Assembly: GCA_038040445.1 (NCBI GenBank)
Contig: JBBPIG010000007.1
Span: forward strand, 200,310 to 264,309
Length of the DNA stretch: 64,000 nt
Source: Acidobacteriota bacterium
GTDB taxonomy: Bacteria > Acidobacteriota > Blastocatellia > UBA7656
Direction: 5' to 3'
The position numbers and the translations under genes are program-made. The notes beneath the pieces are model-generated. The model saw only the letters and a list, made by a program, of their open reading frames with translations. It was not told where the DNA came from and ran no database searches. Below, piece by piece: positions 42,624-51,931 of the stretch. The stretch's first letter is position 1. Each line of letters opens with the position of its first letter.

Positions 42624-44306
42624 GTGCGAGGCTCAACACTCGACAGCAAAGCAAAGATAATAGTGGAACCACAACCCTCTGCCAAGCAGCGGCCATTTGC
42701 GCTCATAGCCGTGCTGGCAGCTTCAGCATTCGCGTTCTTCTTCGGGTTAGGACGGCTCGGGTTTCTTGGACCCGATGAGCCGCGCTACGCAGAAGTGGCT
42801 CGCGAGATGTTTGCCGGCGGCGACTACATATCGACCAGGCTATGCGGGTGTTTGTGGTTTGAAAAGCCCGCGTTGCTCTACTGGTTGTCGGCAACCGGTT
42901 ATCGTTTGTTCGGCGTGAACGAACTGGCCGCGCGACTGCCGTCGGCCCTTGCGGCGTTGGCAACCGTTGCTCTTCTGTACGCGGCGCTGCGTCGCTTGGC
43001 GTTGCCTCGCCTCGCTCCGGCTGCATCGCTGGTGTTAGCGACGAGCGGCATCTTCATAGCGTACGCGCGGGTTGCCACGCCTGACATGATTCTCGCCGCG
43101 ACGATGTCTGCGGCGTTGCTCGCGGCTCTGCTCTTCACAAAGGCGAGCGGTCGAGCGCGGTCGATCTACTGGATGCTTTCCTGCCTGTTTATGGGATTGG
43201 CGGTGCTGGCGAAAGGACTCGTCGGCGTCGTTCTGGTTCTTGCGATACTTGCCGTGTACTTCTGGGTGGCCGGACAGCTAAGGTCGGTGAGATGGCGCGA
43301 TTGCCTGGTTGGGCTTGTAGTGTTTCTCGCGGTTGCGGGAACCTGGTACGTTCCGGTCACAATGCGGCATGGCTGGTCTTTCATCGAAGAGTTCTTCATC
43401 AGGCATCACTTCGAACGCTACACGACGAACGAATTCGGCCATCCGCAACCGTTCTACTTTTTCTTGTTGGTAGCGCTCGCCGGAACCGCGCCGTGGGCAT
43501 TCATGCTAGTGCCCGCGGCGGGGCGACTGCGATCGCTCAGGCCGAGGAATGACAATCGAGACTCGCTACTGACTCTGGCGTGGGTATGGGTCGCCGTGCC
43601 GCTGGTGTTCTTTTCCGTGTCAGAGTCGAAGCTTCCCGGATACATCTTGCCGATCTTCCCTGCGCTGGCTGTGATCATCGGCGCTGAAGTCGAACGCGTT
43701 TGGCAGGGCGATCGAAGCCGAGCTCTGAGAGCCGCGCTGTGGATGACTGCTCTCGCTTTGGCCGGCATAGGTTTCGCCTTTGTGATCTACCTGCATCGCG
43801 AACCGATCGAGACCGGCGGGTGGCAGGCGGTGCTTGCGGGGTTGCCTCTGGCGATGGCGCTGGCGTCAGCCGTAGCGCTTGCGATGCATAAGAGCCGCGC
43901 CTTCATTACGGGCGCGGCGGGAGTAGTGGTGAGCTTGATCCTCGCGTCTGTGATCCTGCTGGTTCCCGGGCTGGGCAACGAGGTTAGCCTGAAGTCGCTT
44001 TCACTCGAGGCGGCGGCAGCTCTGAGGCCACGCGAGAAGATCGGGTTCTATCTTAAGAAGGAGTTCGCACCTGTTTTCTACGCCGAAGGCCGCGTTCTTT
44101 GCGATCATAGGAGAGGAACGACGTTTTACGCGTTGCATCAAGGCATGGTGGCGGATGCACTCGAGTCGGAGCCGAGTCTGATCTTGATCACTGATTCGAA
44201 ATGGCGGGAGGGTCTGGAAAAGGATTCCAGGTTTACGACCGAGTTCATCGCCTCGCAAGGCGAGTCTCTCGCGTTAAGAGTCGCGCTGAAAAAACAACAG
44301 AACTAA
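42624..44306 (+). CDS. GT39-family (ArnT-like) membrane glycosyltransferase
   Basis: A 560-residue polytopic protein starting with GTG. The first luminal loop carries LGFLGPDEPRYAEVAREM with the acidic residues that coordinate the lipid-linked donor, then YISTRLCGCLWFEKPALLYWL, RLPSALAALATVALLY and repeated membrane helices (about twelve). This is the dolichyl-phosphate-mannose/ArnT type of glycosyltransferase, which moves a sugar from polyprenyl phosphate onto lipid A or protein outside the inner membrane. Acceptor and sugar are unknown. It converges on the hydrolase gene across a long repeat hairpin. Confidence 0.88.
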   Translation: MRGSTLDSKAKIIVEPQPSAKQRPFALIAVLAASAFAFFFGLGRLGFLGPDEPRYAEVAREMFAGGDYISTRLCGCLWFEKPALLYWLSATGYRLFGVNELAARLPSALAALATVALLYAALRRLALPRLAPAASLVLATSGIFIAYARVATPDMILAATMSAALLAALLFTKASGRARSIYWMLSCLFMGLAVLAKGLVGVVLVLAILAVYFWVAGQLRSVRWRDCLVGLVVFLAVAGTWYVPVTMRHGWSFIEEFFIRHHFERYTTNEFGHPQPFYFFLLVALAGTAPWAFMLVPAAGRLRSLRPRNDNRDSLLTLAWVWVAVPLVFFSVSESKLPGYILPIFPALAVIIGAEVERVWQGDRSRALRAALWMTALALAGIGFAFVIYLHREPIETGGWQAVLAGLPLAMALASAVALAMHKSRAFITGAAGVVVSLILASVILLVPGLGNEVSLKSLSLEAAAALRPREKIGFYLKKEFAPVFYAEGRVLCDHRRGTTFYALHQGMVADALESEPSLILITDSKWREGLEKDSRFTTEFIASQGESLALRVALKKQQN

Positions 44307-44454
44307 ACACAAAGGCACAAAGACACGAACGAGTCCGTAGTCCGTAGTCCGTGGTCAGTAGTCCGTAGCAATGAGAACTAACAACTGGCTACGGACTACG
44401 GACTACGGACTACGGACTACGGACTCGTCCGTGTCTTTGTGCCTTTGTGGTTGG
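44305..44454. repeat. Compound heptamer hairpin between convergent genes (GTCCGTA type, copy 3)
   Basis: Outer arms ACACAAAGGCACAAAGACAC (44305-44328) and its complement (about 44430-44452) enclose inner arms of GTCCGTA units (44333-44368) and six or more ACGGACT units (44390-44425). Arms of ~60 bases could pair almost throughout. The element lies exactly between the stops of the GT39 gene and the hydrolase gene. Confidence 0.9.
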
Positions 44455-44460
44455 GTCGAT

Positions 44461-45489
44461 TTACCTTGCCCGGGCCAACTGACCGGGCTTGTCTGGCGTT
44501 GGCGGAATGGCTTCCTTGAAGAACGCCACGACGCGAGCGTCGTACTCCGATGATGCTTTGTCATAAAGCCGAACGAGGCGCGATTGCTCGACTTCCACAA
44601 TCTGCTTTGGGTCCTTGGTGGCGTTGTGCAAGTCGCGCGTCATGCCTGCGAGGCCGCCGCTATTCTTGCCGGTTATGAAAAGGAACTTGCGCCCCGATGC
44701 TGTGGCTACCGAATCAACGGCGGGCGCCGAGTCCTCACGTCTCATCAGGTAAAGCTGCATCGCAAGCTTGGTGAGTTGACTGGTCCAACGAGAATCGACG
44801 AGGCGGTTCGCGGCGTCGCTGTCGCTGCCGACAATCGTCTTTAGCTGATAACTCATGAAGTGAGAAACATCTGGATACACCGAATCGACCGCCACTGCCT
44901 TGATCATCGGATCTTGTGTTGAAGCGATGAGCGAGATGTAGCCGCCGACGTCAACGCCATACAAACCTACACGCCCGTCGAGAAGCTCCTGTCCGGTCTC
45001 ATTTGTCCGGCCTCTAAGAAACTTGATTGCCGATAGCAAGTCGTCCTTCTCATACGTGCCCAGTCCGGACCAGTTCACCGGGCTCTCGCCGTGTCCTCGC
45101 AGATCGTAGACCACCACGTTATAGCCGGCCTTCCACAGCTCGAACGCAAGCGTCAGCAACTCGGAACGGTTCGACCCGTAGCCGTGGCTCAGGATAATCG
45201 AAGGCGCGGGTTTGCCACGGCTTAGTAACCAGCCGACCGTTTGAGTCGAGTCCGAGTTTTTCCATTTCTCTTCGAACCACATTGGCTTCTGCAATATCAG
45301 TTGAAAGTCGCGCGGCGAGCCGTAAAGCTCGGTGTGGGGCGGGTGAGTCATACGATGGATGAAATAAAAATCAAGCGCGACGACGCCGACTGCGAAAACC
45401 AACACGGCAGGGATAAAGACCCACAGGACACGCTTGAGCATGAGACGGGTATTCTTTGAGATTATCATGGCATTCATCCGGGCATTCAT
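44461..45489 (-). CDS. Membrane-anchored alpha/beta hydrolase-fold protein lacking the usual triad
   Basis: About 340 residues with an N-terminal membrane anchor (LWVFIPAVLVFAVGVVALDF) and an alpha/beta hydrolase fold: SIILSHGYGSNRSE, YDLRGHGES and GLYGVDVGGY. In relatives the last motif is GxSxG. Here Asp stands at the nucleophile place. The usual acid loop reads TGKNSGG (Ser for Asp), and where the catalytic His is expected the sequence is SRLVRLYDKASSEYD with no His. The protein therefore looks like a pseudoenzyme, or uses another chemistry. Several Met codons near the start (45489, 45477, 45468) are possible. Confidence 0.75.
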   Translation of the reverse strand: MNARMNAMIISKNTRLMLKRVLWVFIPAVLVFAVGVVALDFYFIHRMTHPPHTELYGSPRDFQLILQKPMWFEEKWKNSDSTQTVGWLLSRGKPAPSIILSHGYGSNRSELLTLAFELWKAGYNVVVYDLRGHGESPVNWSGLGTYEKDDLLSAIKFLRGRTNETGQELLDGRVGLYGVDVGGYISLIASTQDPMIKAVAVDSVYPDVSHFMSYQLKTIVGSDSDAANRLVDSRWTSQLTKLAMQLYLMRREDSAPAVDSVATASGRKFLFITGKNSGGLAGMTRDLHNATKDPKQIVEVEQSRLVRLYDKASSEYDARVVAFFKEAIPPTPDKPGQLARAR

Positions 45490-45614
45490 CCGGGCATCCG
45501 GCTATTGGGGCGGCTTCACGGGAGGGGCAGGATGTTCTGGAAGGCCTCGAACTGGAACAACTACAGGGGCGAGTATACATTGAGCCGAACTATTTTCAAG
45601 AGTTTATCGAGGAA

Positions 45615-45735
45615 GCAGGTAGTCCGTAGTCCGTGGTCCGTAGTCCGTGGTCCGTAGTCCGTTGACTAGAAAGTTGCAAGCTGACAAACTGACCATCACC
45701 ACGGACTACGGACTACGGACCACTGGCCGCTGACT
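45615..45735. repeat. Heptamer inverted repeat (GTCCGTA type), copy 4
   Basis: Left half GTCCGTA, GTCCGTG, GTCCGTA in 7-bp steps from 45618. Right half ACGGACTACGGACTACGGAC near 45700-45720. The element fills the divergent gap between the hydrolase gene and ruvA, so it sits where promoters would be expected. Confidence 0.85.
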
Positions 45736-45755
45736 ACAGACTCCGGGAGACTAAT

Positions 45756-46370
45756 TTGATCGCGCAATTGTCCGGCAAGATCATCCATAAACAACCTAAT
45801 GCGGTTATTATCGATGTCGGAGGCGTCGGCTATGACGTCACGATTCCCGTTTCGACGTTTTATGAACTCGGTGAACCCGGCACGGACGTGTCTCTCAAGA
45901 TTCACACCCACGTACGCGAAGACGTGATCCAGTTGTTCGGTTTTTGGACGGGCCGGGAGAAGGAGCTATTCTTGAAGCTCACCAGCGTCAGCGGCGTCGG
46001 TCCCAAGCTCGCCATAACGATGCTCTCCGGCATGCCCGCCGGGGAGTTGATCGGCGCCATAACCAGCAATGAATTCGTCAGGCTCACCTCGATACCGGGT
46101 GTTGGCCGCAAAACCGCCGAGCGGGTGGTCGTCGAGCTGCGCGATAAGCTGGCGGTAATCTCACTCGAGGCGCGCGAGGCCGAGCGTGCCGCTTCGCGCG
46201 ACTTGCCGCCGGGCGAGGCGGCCGTTAGGGACGATACAGCCGCGGCGCTCATGGCGTTGGGCTATCCAAAGGCGATTGCAGAACGAGCTGTTTCATTCGC
46301 GATTCGTGAAGAAGGTGAGCGGACCATTGAGGCTGTATTGAAGCGCGCGCTCCGGCGGCTTTCGAGTTAG
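45756..46370 (+). CDS. ruvA: Holliday junction helicase subunit RuvA
   Basis: A 204-residue protein with a TTG start behind GGGAGA: domain I OB-fold (IAQLSGKIIHKQPNAVIIDV, VGYDVTIP), domain II with two helix-hairpin-helix motifs (LTSVSGVGPKLAITML and LTSIPGVGRKTAERVVVEL) and domain III (ALMALGYPKAIAERAV). It binds Holliday junctions and loads RuvB. Neither ruvB nor ruvC is adjacent in this window. A GTCCGTA repeat lies directly upstream. Confidence 0.95.
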   Translation: MIAQLSGKIIHKQPNAVIIDVGGVGYDVTIPVSTFYELGEPGTDVSLKIHTHVREDVIQLFGFWTGREKELFLKLTSVSGVGPKLAITMLSGMPAGELIGAITSNEFVRLTSIPGVGRKTAERVVVELRDKLAVISLEAREAERAASRDLPPGEAAVRDDTAAALMALGYPKAIAERAVSFAIREEGERTIEAVLKRALRRLSS

Positions 46371-46514
46371 ATCCGGCGAGCCTTGACCCAATTCGTTCCG
46401 ATCACCCGCCCGTGCATTGCTCGGTTCAACTCGTCCGGGTTACAATGTGACGCGAACCTACAACGTCGCGCGAGGCGACGATTTTTAGGTCGCTCTAGTC
46501 CTGGAGATCCTACT

Positions 46515-47063
46515 ATGAAACCATTTCTATTTCTCGTAGTCGCTATCGCGCTCGCGGCGCCCGCGTTGTCTATGCAGGGCGAACAAGCCAAAGAAGCGGC
46601 GCCCGCTTCGTCAGGCGATGAACTGAAGGCGCTGCCGGCGATCAATCTTCAGGACTTCGATGGCAAAGCGATATCGTCGGATCGGTTCAAGGGCGACATC
46701 ATAGTGCTGGACTTCTGGGCTACCTGGTGCGTACCCTGCATCGCGGAAATACCGACCCTTAACCGGCTACAGGAGAAGTACGGCGCTAAGGGTGTCAAGG
46801 TTGTAGGCGTGACAATGGCATCGGGCGAGGCGAAAGAGGTGAAGCCATTCGTCGGGCGCAACAAGATGAAGTACACCGTGCTGATGGGCGATGACGACCA
46901 GGTCTACGATCTAAACGTGGTAGCTTTTCCCACCACCTATCTCGTCACCCGGGACATGAAAGTGTTTCGCAGATACATCGGCGCGGGGCCAAGAAAAGCG
47001 GCGGAGATTGAAGCAGACATTCAGAAGCTGTTAAGCAACGAACTGAACGGCTCCAGACAGTAG
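46515..47063 (+). CDS. TlpA-like exported thioredoxin
   Basis: Start at MKPFLFLV behind GGAG. The open frame further upstream is not protein-like. A signal peptide (LFLVVAIALAAPALSM) leads to a TlpA/ResA-type domain: PAINLQDFDGKAISSDRFKG, VLDFWATWCVPCIAEIPTL with CVPC as redox site, then VKVVGVTMASGE and the cis-proline in AFPTTYLV. Such proteins reduce cytochrome c or other cysteine partners in the periplasm. It is between ruvA and a convergent Fis-type gene. Confidence 0.88.
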   Translation: MKPFLFLVVAIALAAPALSMQGEQAKEAAPASSGDELKALPAINLQDFDGKAISSDRFKGDIIVLDFWATWCVPCIAEIPTLNRLQEKYGAKGVKVVGVTMASGEAKEVKPFVGRNKMKYTVLMGDDDQVYDLNVVAFPTTYLVTRDMKVFRRYIGAGPRKAAEIEADIQKLLSNELNGSRQ

Positions 47064-47111
47064 CCCTCGCCCTTCATTAATCCGGCTAGACTCAAGCTCT
47101 CGCGCCGTCAG

Positions 47112-47381
47112 CTAACCCTTACTTTTCGCCGCTGCCGCCTTCTGAGCGCGAGGCCGCCGATGCCGTGCTCCCACCATATGGCCATTCTGGTAATACTTCT
47201 CGACTCGCTTTGAAAGCGTATTGCGATGGATGCGAAGCTCCTCTGCGGTTTTTGATAGATTCCCTTTGGTTCGTTTGAGTACCGAGAGTATGAAATACTT
47301 TTCGAATTCCGCCACCGCATCTTCAAATAGAATTCCTCGCTCCACCATTTCCGTCACGAGGGCTTCGAGCCTGCTCTTCAT
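47112..47381 (-). CDS. Fis-type helix-turn-helix protein
   Basis: An 89-residue protein whose central part is a Fis-family C-terminal HTH: EKYFILSVLKRTKGNLSKTA, ELRIHRNTLSKRVEKY, as at the C-terminus of NtrC-type activators and in Fis. The tail is rich in Arg, Lys and Ala. It lacks AAA+ and receiver domains. It may act as a small nucleoid-associated or regulatory DNA-binding protein. It is 28 bp after cvpA on the same strand. Confidence 0.85.
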   Translation of the reverse strand: MKSRLEALVTEMVERGILFEDAVAEFEKYFILSVLKRTKGNLSKTAEELRIHRNTLSKRVEKYYQNGHMVGARHRRPRAQKAAAAKSKG

Positions 47382-47409
47382 CTCAGTTCTCCTCTAGCAT
47401 CTCCGCTAT

Positions 47410-47931
47410 TCAGCTCTTTTGTCCCCAAAGCTGCTTGACTGTTTCATAGCCCTTCAAGAATCGTTGCCTCAACTCGGGTGAAGTCATATAAGCGATCACT
47501 CTCGTTCCTTCGAGTAGGGCCGGTCCGAATGTCGCTCGCTCTACGGCCTCGAGTTTCCAGGGAAAGGCAGTTAACGCGAGATAAATCACCGAACAGATGA
47601 GCCAACCCCTTATGACCCCGAAACCCGCGCCGAGCGCGTGATCTGCCCACCCGAGCCGGCGCCGCTTGAGCCCTCGCCGCAACCACCACGACAAAAGGCT
47701 CCCCGCTATGAGTACAAGCAAGAACACCGCTACGAAGCCGAACAGGTCCGCAAGCCGCGCATTTACAAAAATGCGCAGCACGCTGGCAGCGTACGTGTAA
47801 GTGTGCGCTGCCAGAACCAGCCCGGCTACGGTGAACGCAACCGAAACTATTACTCTGATGATTCCTTTTGTGGACCCTGAGGCGACCGATGCCACCACGA
47901 TTAGCAGGACGAAGTAGTCGAGAACCGTCAT
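47410..47931 (-). CDS. cvpA: CvpA family membrane protein
   Basis: A 173-residue protein with four membrane segments (VLDYFVLLIVVASVASG, VIVSVAFTVAGLVLAAHTY, LFGFVAVFLLVLIAGSLL, GVIRGWLICSVIYLALTAF). The GxxxG-like glycine-rich first segments and the RGWLICSVI motif are usual for CvpA/colicin V production proteins, inner-membrane proteins with a role in envelope homeostasis. It follows purC in the same direction, a frequent neighbourhood of purine genes, with a repeat array in between. Confidence 0.85.
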   Translation of the reverse strand: MTVLDYFVLLIVVASVASGSTKGIIRVIVSVAFTVAGLVLAAHTYTYAASVLRIFVNARLADLFGFVAVFLLVLIAGSLLSWWLRRGLKRRRLGWADHALGAGFGVIRGWLICSVIYLALTAFPWKLEAVERATFGPALLEGTRVIAYMTSPELRQRFLKGYETVKQLWGQKS

Positions 47932-47937
47932 AGCTAT

Positions 47938-48022
47938 TGCCGATTGCAGATTGCGGATGGCGGATTCTTCGAACTAAGCAGTCGTTCTGAAATCCGCAAT
48001 CCGCAATCCCCAATCCGCAATC
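47938..48022. repeat. Heptamer inverted repeat (GCAATCC/GGATTGC type) overlapping the purC 3' end
   Basis: Plus-strand left arm GATTGCAGATTGCGGATGGCG; right arm GCAATCC, GCAATCC, CCAATCC, GCAATC in 7-bp steps. The right arm lies inside the purC frame and encodes its last residues. The left arm is just upstream of cvpA. Confidence 0.85.
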
Positions 48023-48900
48023 GAGTGGCCCGTCAAAAGCCTGTATGCCTCAAGATACTTTTCGCTCGTCCGCGCTATCACCGTCTCAGGCAGGTTCGGT
48101 CCCGGAGGCTGCTTGTCCCACTTAACCGTCTCGAGGTAGTCCCGCAGATACTGCTTATCGAATGACTGCTGTCCTCGACCCGGCTGGTAAGACTCTTTGG
48201 GCCAGAACCTGGATGAGTCCGGCGTCAGCGCTTCATCAACCAGAATCACCTTTCCATCTTTGACGCCGAACTCGAACTTCGTGTCGGCGATCATTATGCC
48301 TCGCGAATCCGCGTATTCCGCCGCTCGCGAATAGAGTGTGAGTGTCAACTCCTTAAGCTCGCGCGTGGCATCCGCGCCGATGCGGTCCGCCATTTCGCGC
48401 TCGCTGATGTTGATGTCGTGCCCGGTCTCGGCTTTGGTAGCCGGCGTGAAGATCGGCTCGGCAAGCTTATCAGACTCCCTCAGCCCGGCCGGCAGCCTTA
48501 TCCCGCATACTTCACCGGTCTGCTGATACTCTTTCCAGCCCGAGCCAGCGAGATAACCTCGGGCGACGCACTCGATCGGAAACACATCGGCGCGCACCAC
48601 CAGCATAGATCGCCCTTCGAGCTGATCCCGGTACGACTCCAGTGGCGCCGGGTAAGTATCGACGTCGGTCGAGATCAGATGATTCGGAACGACGTCCTTA
48701 AGGAAGTCAAACCAGAACAACGACAGCGCAGTGAGCACCGCGCCTTTGTATGGAATCGGGTTCGGCAGCACCACGTCAAAGGCAGAGATGCGGTCGCTGA
48801 CGACAATCAACAACTTGTCGCCGATCGCATAAACGTCTCTAACTTTGCCGCGTCTGAAAAACTCGACACCAGGGATATCAGTTTGCGTGACGAGGTTAAT
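47974..48900 (-). CDS. purC: SAICAR synthetase (phosphoribosylaminoimidazole-succinocarboxamide synthase)
   Basis: Catalyses ATP-dependent joining of CAIR and aspartate in purine synthesis. Motifs: RRGKVRDVYAIGDKLLIVVS (ATP lid), SDRISAFDVVLPNPIPYKG, VRADVFPIECVARGYLAGSG, ADTKFEFGV and DEALTPDSSRFW. The conserved N-terminal strand begins upstream of any ATG, GTG or TTG. In-frame codons from an ATT at 48898-48900 read (M)NLVTQTDIPGVEFF, preceded by an AGAGG-like site and, further up, an in-frame stop, so an ATT start is proposed. Standard calling would start at TTG 48813 and lose 29 conserved residues. The C-terminal SIADWGLRIADFRTTA comes from the repeat. Confidence 0.9.
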   Translation of the reverse strand: MNLVTQTDIPGVEFFRRGKVRDVYAIGDKLLIVVSDRISAFDVVLPNPIPYKGAVLTALSLFWFDFLKDVVPNHLISTDVDTYPAPLESYRDQLEGRSMLVVRADVFPIECVARGYLAGSGWKEYQQTGEVCGIRLPAGLRESDKLAEPIFTPATKAETGHDINISEREMADRIGADATRELKELTLTLYSRAAEYADSRGIMIADTKFEFGVKDGKVILVDEALTPDSSRFWPKESYQPGRGQQSFDKQYLRDYLETVKWDKQPPGPNLPETVIARTSEKYLEAYRLLTGHSIADWGLRIADFRTTA

Positions 48901-49076
48901 AGTCGCGCCTCTTCTATTGGATTAGCGTCAACTCGCGTGGAACTGCTACTGATGAACTAAGGGCTGCGTGATGGCACTCCGCATTATCAGCGTGAGCCTA
49001 ATCGATGTCAAGCACTAACAGCACGAAGGATCAACTTTGTTTAAATTATTTTTGCGCGAACGTTTTTTTGTCTCGA

Positions 49077-49106
49077 TTGCCCGTGTTCCAACCTTCCTTG
49101 TATACT
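49077..49106 (+). promoter_or_regulatory. Promoter candidate for uvrB
   Basis: TTGCCC (-35), an 18-base spacer and TATACT (-10) within the AT-richer gap between the divergent purC and uvrB genes. The leader would be about 80 bases. No LexA-like operator was recognised. Confidence 0.45.
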
Positions 49107-49193
49107 TTTCCGTCGTGTATTTTCCGGCTCGCGCCCGTCATGATGGCGAGGTCACCGGTTCAGGGAAGGACAAAAAGGTAGGCGCGTCCAATC

Positions 49194-51179
49194 ATGGACT
49201 TCAAGCTCGTATGTGACTACGTTCCGCAGGGCGACCAGCCTCAGGCGATCGAGCAGCTCGTGCGCGCGCTAAACGAAGGCGTTCAACATCAGGTGCTGCT
49301 TGGCGTGACCGGGAGCGGCAAGACCTTCACAATGGCCGCCGTCGTAGAGCGCATTAACCGGCCCGTGCTGGTGATGGCGCACAACAAAACGCTGGCGGCG
49401 CAGCTCTATCAGGAGTTCAAGTCCTTCTTCCCGCACAATGCCACCGAATACTTCGTCAGCTACTACGACTACTATCAGCCGGAGGCCTACATCCCCTCCA
49501 CCGACACCTATATCGAGAAGGAATCCACCGTCAACGAAGACATAGACCGGCTGCGCCTTTCGGCTACGCGGACTTTGTTCGAGCGCCGCGACTGCATAAT
49601 CGTGGCAAGCGTCTCGTGCATTTACGGGTTGGGTGATCCGGATGCTTACTACGGCATGATCGCGTTCGTAGAGCGCGGCCAGCAACTGTCGCGCACCGCG
49701 CTGCTGAAGAAGCTCGTCGAGATTCAATATCAGCGCAACGACACGTCGTTCGAGCGCGGAATGTTCAGAGTGCGCGGCGACGTTGTCGAAATCTATCCGG
49801 TCTATCAGGAGAGCGCGGTCCGCATCGAGTTCTGGGGAGACGAGATTGAATCGATCTCGACCATCGATCCGCTGCTGGGGGAGGTGATCGAGACCCACGA
49901 GCGGCTGCCGATCTATCCGAAGTCTCACTTTGTAATGCCTCAGGACAGAGTGCGGCGCGCAATCAGGACCATCAAGGAAGAGCTTGACTGGTGGGAGCCG
50001 CAGCTCATCGAGCAAGGCAAGCTGCTGGAGGCTCAACGACTGCACCAGCGCACCCTTTATGATATCGAGATGCTGAAGGAGCTTGGCTACTGTCACGGGA
50101 TCGAGAACTACTCGCGTCACCTGACGGGGCGTTTGCCCGGCGAGCCGCCGCCGACTTTGCTTGATTATCTTCCGCGCGACGCGTTGGTGATCGTCGACGA
50201 GAGCCACCAAACAATTCCGCAAGTTCGAGGTATGTACCACGGCGATCAGTCTCGCAAGAAAACCCTGGTCGAGTACGGCTTCCGCTTGCCTTCGGCGATG
50301 GACAACCGCCCGCTCAACTTTGAGGAGTGGGAGCGGCGCATGAGCCAGTTGGTATTCGTGTCGGCGACGCCGGGTCCTTACGAGTTGTCGAAAACCTCCG
50401 GCGAGTTCGTTGAGCAGGTCATCCGTCCGACCGGGTTGATTGATCCCGTCGTGGACGTGCGGCCGGTCAGAGGGCAGATCGACGATCTCTTGAATGAGGT
50501 CCGAATGCGCGCGGCCCGAAACGAACGAGTCCTGGTTACGACTCTCACGAAAAAGATGGCCGAGAATCTTACGGAGTACTATGCCGAGCTTGGCGTGCGA
50601 GTGCGCTACCTGCACTCTGAGATTCAGACGCTCGACCGGATCAAGATACTTCGAGACCTGCGCGCGGGTGAATTCGATGTGCTCGTGGGGATAAACCTGT
50701 TGCGCGAAGGATTGGACCTTCCCGAGGTGTCGCTAGTAGCGATCCTCGACGCCGATAAGGAAGGCTTCTTGCGCTCGGAGATGTCTTTGATTCAAACGAT
50801 CGGGCGGGCGGCGCGCAACCTCAACGGCCAGGCTATCCTTTACGCGGATCGAATGACTGATTCAATGCGCCGAGCGCTCGGTGAGACGCAGCGCCGCCGT
50901 GAGAGGCAAGCTGCTTACAACCGGGAGCACGGTATTACTCCGGCATCAATCGTGAAAGCGATCGCTTCGACTCTGGTGTCGATCGTCGAAGCGGACTATT
51001 TCAAGCTACCGAGCGTGGCTGAAGAAGCGGAGGAGTATTCGGCTGAGAACATCGGGGCGACAATTCAAAGACTCGAGGGACAGATGCGCACGCACGCCGC
51101 GAGGTATGAGTTCGAGCGCGCGGCCGAGTTGCGCGATCGAATCAAGCACCTGCGGAGCCGCCGGCTTGAGGTGGCGTGA
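49194..51179 (+). CDS. uvrB: Excinuclease ABC subunit B
   Basis: A 661-residue DNA-repair helicase-like protein: Walker [13 protein letters not shown], the damage-probing beta-hairpin region [24 protein letters not shown] box in VIVDESHQT, motif [20 protein letters not shown] and QTIGRAARN, and a C-terminal UVR coiled-coil motif ([19 protein letters not shown]). It loads onto damaged DNA with UvrA and recruits UvrC. Full length with no anomaly. Confidence 0.97.
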   Translation: MDFKLVCDYVPQGDQPQAIEQLVRALNEGVQHQVLLGVTGSGKTFTMAAVVERINRPVLVMAHNKTLAAQLYQEFKSFFPHNATEYFVSYYDYYQPEAYIPSTDTYIEKESTVNEDIDRLRLSATRTLFERRDCIIVASVSCIYGLGDPDAYYGMIAFVERGQQLSRTALLKKLVEIQYQRNDTSFERGMFRVRGDVVEIYPVYQESAVRIEFWGDEIESISTIDPLLGEVIETHERLPIYPKSHFVMPQDRVRRAIRTIKEELDWWEPQLIEQGKLLEAQRLHQRTLYDIEMLKELGYCHGIENYSRHLTGRLPGEPPPTLLDYLPRDALVIVDESHQTIPQVRGMYHGDQSRKKTLVEYGFRLPSAMDNRPLNFEEWERRMSQLVFVSATPGPYELSKTSGEFVEQVIRPTGLIDPVVDVRPVRGQIDDLLNEVRMRAARNERVLVTTLTKKMAENLTEYYAELGVRVRYLHSEIQTLDRIKILRDLRAGEFDVLVGINLLREGLDLPEVSLVAILDADKEGFLRSEMSLIQTIGRAARNLNGQAILYADRMTDSMRRALGETQRRRERQAAYNREHGITPASIVKAIASTLVSIVEADYFKLPSVAEEAEEYSAENIGATIQRLEGQMRTHAARYEFERAAELRDRIKHLRSRRLEVA

Positions 51180-51189
51180 GGTAACGGGT

Positions 51190-51765
51190 ATGAGTAAAAA
51201 CGCGGGTCGTGCTGTTCTCGGTTCGATTGGCTTCGGAATCGGAACCTTAGTCGCGACTTCCTTGGCGTTTTGCGGATTTCCCTTTGTTGGATTGATTCTC
51301 GGAGGTGCCATCGCGGGAGCATTACTGGCCTGGAAGGTTAGGGATTTCGGTTTGATCCTGCTCGCCGCCTTTGCAGCAGATTTGGGCTTGCTTCTTGGCG
51401 GACTCGTGGTTGTGATGTCCTTCGCCGTTTTGGCGTATGGCAAGGGGGAAGACGTGTTAGGTCCGCCGGCGTTAGTTGTCCTGCTAGGCTTTTGTTTTGT
51501 CTTCATCCTCGGATTCGCGGTTGCCGGCGCTAGTATCTCGGCTGGTACGGCCTTTCGGCTATTATCGCTCAAAGGTAGCGTTAAGGCGTTTGCCGTAGGA
51601 GGAGTTATTGGAGGTGCCATCATAGTTGCGTCTGAGCTCATGAACGTTACGACCCGCGCGGTGGTCCTCCTGGCGGTGACAGTCTCAGTTATTGTCGCGG
51701 GTGCATTGTGCGGAGCATCGCTGAACTCAACCAAAGAAGTCTCATTATCAATCTATGAGCGTTGA
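51190..51765 (+). CDS. Hypothetical polytopic membrane protein
   Basis: About 191 residues with six hydrophobic segments rich in Gly and Ala (for example SIGFGIGTLVATSLAFCGF, LILLAAFAADLGLLLGGLV, AVVLLAVTVSVIVAGAL). It starts 11 bp after the uvrB stop, so it may be cotranscribed. No family recognised and no catalytic motif seen. It could be a small-molecule channel or simply a lineage-specific membrane protein. Confidence 0.6.
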   Translation: MSKNAGRAVLGSIGFGIGTLVATSLAFCGFPFVGLILGGAIAGALLAWKVRDFGLILLAAFAADLGLLLGGLVVVMSFAVLAYGKGEDVLGPPALVVLLGFCFVFILGFAVAGASISAGTAFRLLSLKGSVKAFAVGGVIGGAIIVASELMNVTTRAVVLLAVTVSVIVAGALCGASLNSTKEVSLSIYER

Positions 51766-51931
51766 TCAACGACTTCGATGGTCAGTCGTAGTATTTTTTT
51801 GACGCGGCGCTTGATCCGTTCCTGGTGATGTCGCCTGATTGCGCGTGATCGCATACTTAACTTGCGGTAGAGTCTAACGTATTGTGGAGAGAACCCAACG
51901 CGTTGAAGTCAGATGGGCCAAAGGACAAATC

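Noticed and set aside
49269-50615. A 448-codon open frame antisense to uvrB
   Set aside because: It mirrors the uvrB codon pattern and shows no family likeness. UvrB on the plus strand is certain.
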